From: Euptelea pleiosperma
Lineage: Eukaryota; Streptophyta; Magnoliopsida; Ranunculales; Eupteleaceae
Length of the DNA stretch: 64,000 nucleotides
Assembly (NCBI GenBank): GCA_035048495.1
Contig: CM068553.1
Span: 30,714,978 to 30,778,977, forward strand
Direction: 5' to 3'
Each line of letters starts with the position of its first letter. Position 1 is the stretch's first letter. The position numbers and the translations under genes were made by a program. This document shows, one piece after another, positions 60,624 through 64,000 of this stretch. The notes beneath the pieces are model-generated. The model did no database searches and was not told the DNA's origin. It worked only from the letters and a program-made list of their open reading frames with translations.

Positions 60624-63313
60624 TGAAAGTAGGGTTTTACCGCGTCGTTGGTTAAGGAAACCCTAGAATCAACACATTTGTAATTGATCCAGTTCTTAAA
60701 TCTTGCAAAATTTTAGATCTTTGTATAAGGATTCGTGTCGGATGTCGATCCGCACTAAGGAGTAGTTAGCGCAATCAAAGAACATGAAATGACGGATTTT
60801 TTTACAGAAAATGCTACGAAATCAATGTAGGGATGAGAATGGTGATGCGAAGGGTTTAAAACATGCTTGATTTTAGAGTGAGAAAGACTATAACCATATC
60901 AGAAAATGATAAAATAATTACTCAACAATAAACTGCATTTATCAAATTCAAATATCAGATTACAATGCTTTGAATAATAATAAAAAAGAACTATTAAATA
61001 AAGCTATCTAAAAAGCATTAAATAGAGAGAGAAGTGTAGAGAGAGAAGATGAGAGGTAGAGAGAGAAAGAGAAAAACAAAGGAGGAGAGAGAAAGTGATC
61101 AACTAGGAACTTACCCAACCATGAAGTAGATGGGCCAGTTTTTGGAGGTGCAAGCTGAGTGCAGCCCATGGTTATGGTGCTTGAGGGTAGCGTCTAGAAA
61201 AACATGGTGTTTGAGAAAGCAACCGGTGACTTGCAGCATTGGTTATAAGAAGATGTGCAACACTAATATGCAATAGAGTAGGGCAACACCAATATGAACG
61301 TGGAAGGGGTGAAGCAATCTGGCCGGTGGAGTGATGCGCATCAACAACAAGGTGAAAGGTATGCTTCTTCTCCTCTTTTCTTCTTCTTCTATTTTCCCTC
61401 TTATCTTTTTTTTCTTTTTCTTTTTTTTTTTTGGTGAAACGGACTGGAGTTGCAGGTTGCAACTCTAGCACGTTAGAGAAGTGGTGGCGGGCGGTGATAG
61501 TGATGGGAAGATGGCATGCAACTCCTTGTTGCAGGTCAATTCAACAATAGATTTTCTTGTTGGTTCGCCCAGCAAGAAGAGTGGTTGATGAGGCCAAGGA
61601 GGTGGGCGGTAAAGTTGAGGATGAAGGGGGTGGTGCTCCAGCAGCAGGTGATCAAGAAGGGCTGGTGACGGTTCAGCAGCCTGCAACTCCAACGGTAGAT
61701 GGAGAGGAAGACGGTGATAGTTGGCAGACCTCCTCCGTTCTTCTTCTTTCCTCCTCTCATCTCCTTTTTTTTTGTTTTCTTTTCTGTTTTCTATGAGCAA
61801 CGAGAGGAGGATGACGGCTGGGAATGAGAATGGGGGCTGGCTGCAAATCAGAACTGTGGGAGAGAAAGGAGAATGGGGCGGCTTGCTTTTGAGAGGTGCA
61901 CCAGCAGTAGAAACGGTGCTGGTTTTTCTTTTTTTCTTTTTTGGTTTGGGCGGTAGTGGAAGATGGAGGAGGCGGCAATGGAGAGAGGGGTGAGGACGTG
62001 GGAAGAGTTGATGGAAGAATGAGGGAAGAATGACTTAAAGAGAGGAGGCTGCTAGGGCTTCCCCAAAGAAAAACGTTAAGAGGGGATCCCCCTCTTCTCT
62101 TTCTCTCTCTCCTTTATATGGGGGGGTTTCTCTTGCATGGGAAGTGATCCCATGCATTTCAGCCATACTCCTCTATACAAACCTTTCGTGTTTTCTACAA
62201 TTGAATCTTACGTTGACAACTATTTTGGGAATGTTGTCCAAGGTTTGTAATGGCCACATCTTCTAGATCTTCTAGGTCATTGGCTGCCCTTCACATATTT
62301 CAGTAACCGAACATCTATGACTTTCCAAACAAAGATCATTACCCATCACACGATTTGGATCCTCTACCAAGTCTAGTATTTTACAAGTCGTACATTTCTT
62401 TAGAGACCACATCAGCCCATCTCTCATGTCATTCTTTTTGTCTAGCAAGTCAACGTCCAGCTTTTCTTTTCAACATTATTGACTCCACGCACATGCGGGC
62501 AATGCCTCTTGCCACACCTCGTGGCCAAAAGCTCGGGTGGTGTATGGTCGTTGTAAATCGGACCATTGATTTCTTTGTTCTCGTGGCCAAAAGCTCAACA
62601 AAAAGAATCGAACCATTGATTTCTTGATCAAACGGTCCACCTATTTGATAGCATGGTGTTCCTCCTTTAGACTAACACCCAACCATGTAGAAATCATTGT
62701 TGGGCCCTGTAGAAATCATGACCCATCATCTTGAATCAGTGTCGTCGATTATGTTTGCCTTAACTCTGTCTGTTTCTTCATGATCTAGATATCCATTGAC
62801 TTGGTCAACATTTGGCCAATGTTCTCCTGACTCGGTCAATGCTTCTCAGATCTTAGGAAATATCCTGATTAGATCCTTAGAACTCACGTGCACCACCAAC
62901 TTGCATTATCCTCAATAGATCAGTCGACTTCTTCATTTTTGGTCCGGCACTGCGATTCTTTGGCTCTTCCCGCACTTGATATTTATCTTCTTGTATAAGT
63001 CCACTAGCTCTCTATGCTTTGATAATAGGTACCGTAGGTTGATTGTGGGCCTGCATTCCATCAATATCGTTTAATTGGATTTCTTGTAATAACGAAAAGC
63101 TCATAATTAGACTTAATCAGAATGGCTTTATATCTAGACTTCCGAAAATATATTTAATGCATGCAAATATACCATTTCGTCTAGAAAAGTGCGTTCTACG
63201 CAGCAGAAGAGACTCTTACGTAGAAAAGTGGATAAATAAAGCAGTTTTACGTAGGAGAGTGTAATAACGTTAGAAGAATAGTTGCTTTAAATAGTACTTT
63301 TGAGCGAATATCA
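60624..63313 (-). mobile_element. Solo LTR, family W copy 3 (2690 bp, minus strand)
   Basis: Plus strand starts TGAAAGTAGGGTTTT and ends GCGAATATCA, the inverse of copies 1 and 2, with a perfect duplication ATAAG at 60619-60623 and 63314-63318. Copy B of unit X shows the same site without insertion. No internal retroelement region. Minus-strand ORFs at 61465-61800 and others are low complexity. Confidence 0.93.
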
Positions 63314-64000
63314 ATAAGTCCATAGGGCATGATCTTGGCATCGTAAGGAGCCATATAGGCACCCCGTCGACTTCATCCCTTCGTCAACATAAGACTACAA
63401 CATCAGACGTTGACTCATAGACATGCTCTGGAACTAATAAACTGAGAGAGAATAGTATACAAATGAGCAACCAATACTTGTGACCAATCAATATGGTTAT
63501 AGCTGCCATACCACTTTCACATGGGATGAGGGTATTTCGATCATTTCGCCTTTTAGACCCAAGTCTATAAATAAATCTGCAGAGAAAGGAAAGGGGTACA
63601 CTTTTCCTAGGAACCTAATACCTCTCTATCTCTTTTCTCATTTTCTATTTTCTCTCCATATCTAGTTGTCCCGAGCTCTTAAGTTCTCCCGGTCTGACGA
63701 AGATGGAATCCAAATGGCAAATGACTTAACTTAGGTGGGTCTCCTAGACTACATTTCTCCACTCATTAGACATCAATCACTTGCCATATCCTCCTACACT
63801 TATAATCTCTATGTTTTATTTTCATTCGCTTGGGCTTTGGGTCCTTGCATCTTGACTATATTTTAAAAAAAAATTCTTCTTCCTCTTACTTACACATGAA
63901 GACGTTGTTTGTTTGTTTCTTTCCCCGTTTCTTTTATCTCTTTATAATTTTATATTCAATAGCTTTTCTGATCTGATTTGCTAAGTTAGTGATGCTTGGT
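63314..64000 (-). repeat. Repeat unit X, copy C (part 2), running off the window
   Basis: The minus strand matches 37645-38345. In this orientation the plus strand shows AGTCTATAAATAAATCTGC (about 63564) and a C/T-rich leader, the LTR-like promoter described for copy B. The repeat continues past base 64000. Confidence 0.8.

Overview
This is nuclear DNA of a flowering plant. No bacterial, organellar, rRNA or tRNA gene was seen. GT-AG introns, plant LTR-retrotransposon lineages, dense foldback/MITE elements and a plant-specific meiotic gene family all point to an angiosperm; the species cannot be named from the sequence. The window is a gene-poor, transposon-rich interval.

The main host gene lies on the minus strand and runs from 34673 (ATG) to 11077 (stop). 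I assign it to the plant SWI1/DYAD/AMEIOTIC1 family. Fourteen exons with GT-AG borders join into an uninterrupted 2061-nt frame (686 codons plus stop). Its middle is a tandem array of exon-intron modules of about 160 bp. Each module carries an 84-nt phase-0 exon coding exactly 28 residues (four heptads). One intron of the array (12953-33277) has grown to 20.3 kb by transposon insertion, while the frame and visible splice sites stay open. Foldback elements lie directly beyond its stop codon and near its 5' leader.

That intron holds an older minus-strand Copia LTR (13510-13548 plus 26592-26771), split by a 13-kb Tat-lineage Ty3/gypsy element (13549-26586, TSD ACTAC). The Tat element has degenerate gag-PR-RT-RNaseH-aRNH-IN and an antisense additional ORF, and is itself split inside integrase by a 2.6-kb solo LTR (19239-21829, TSD CAATC). 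Downstream is a nearly complete but frameshifted Copia element (26930-32101, TSD ATACT).

To the left, 1-4980 is copy A of a large duplicated repeat unit; copy B is 37640-43712 and an inverted partial copy C is 60245-60623 plus 63314-64000. Copies A and B both carry one exon resembling the small oligosaccharyltransferase subunit OST5/TMEM258, open in A and frameshifted in B. Region 5090-8010 is a scrambled repeat array and 8423-8545 a homeodomain-like fragment. To the right of the gene (34863-37247 and 43713-45796) are foldback/MITE elements and a tRNA-derived SINE. Region 45797-57243 is a decayed minus-strand Copia element containing a 3.36-kb solo LTR (50245-56356, TSD TATAT), which contains a second copy of the 2.7-kb solo LTR family (50917-53663, TSD AGTAT). 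A third copy of that family (60624-63313, TSD ATAAG) interrupts repeat copy C. All element calls rest on ends, target-site duplications and protein motifs read by eye; family names need database confirmation.
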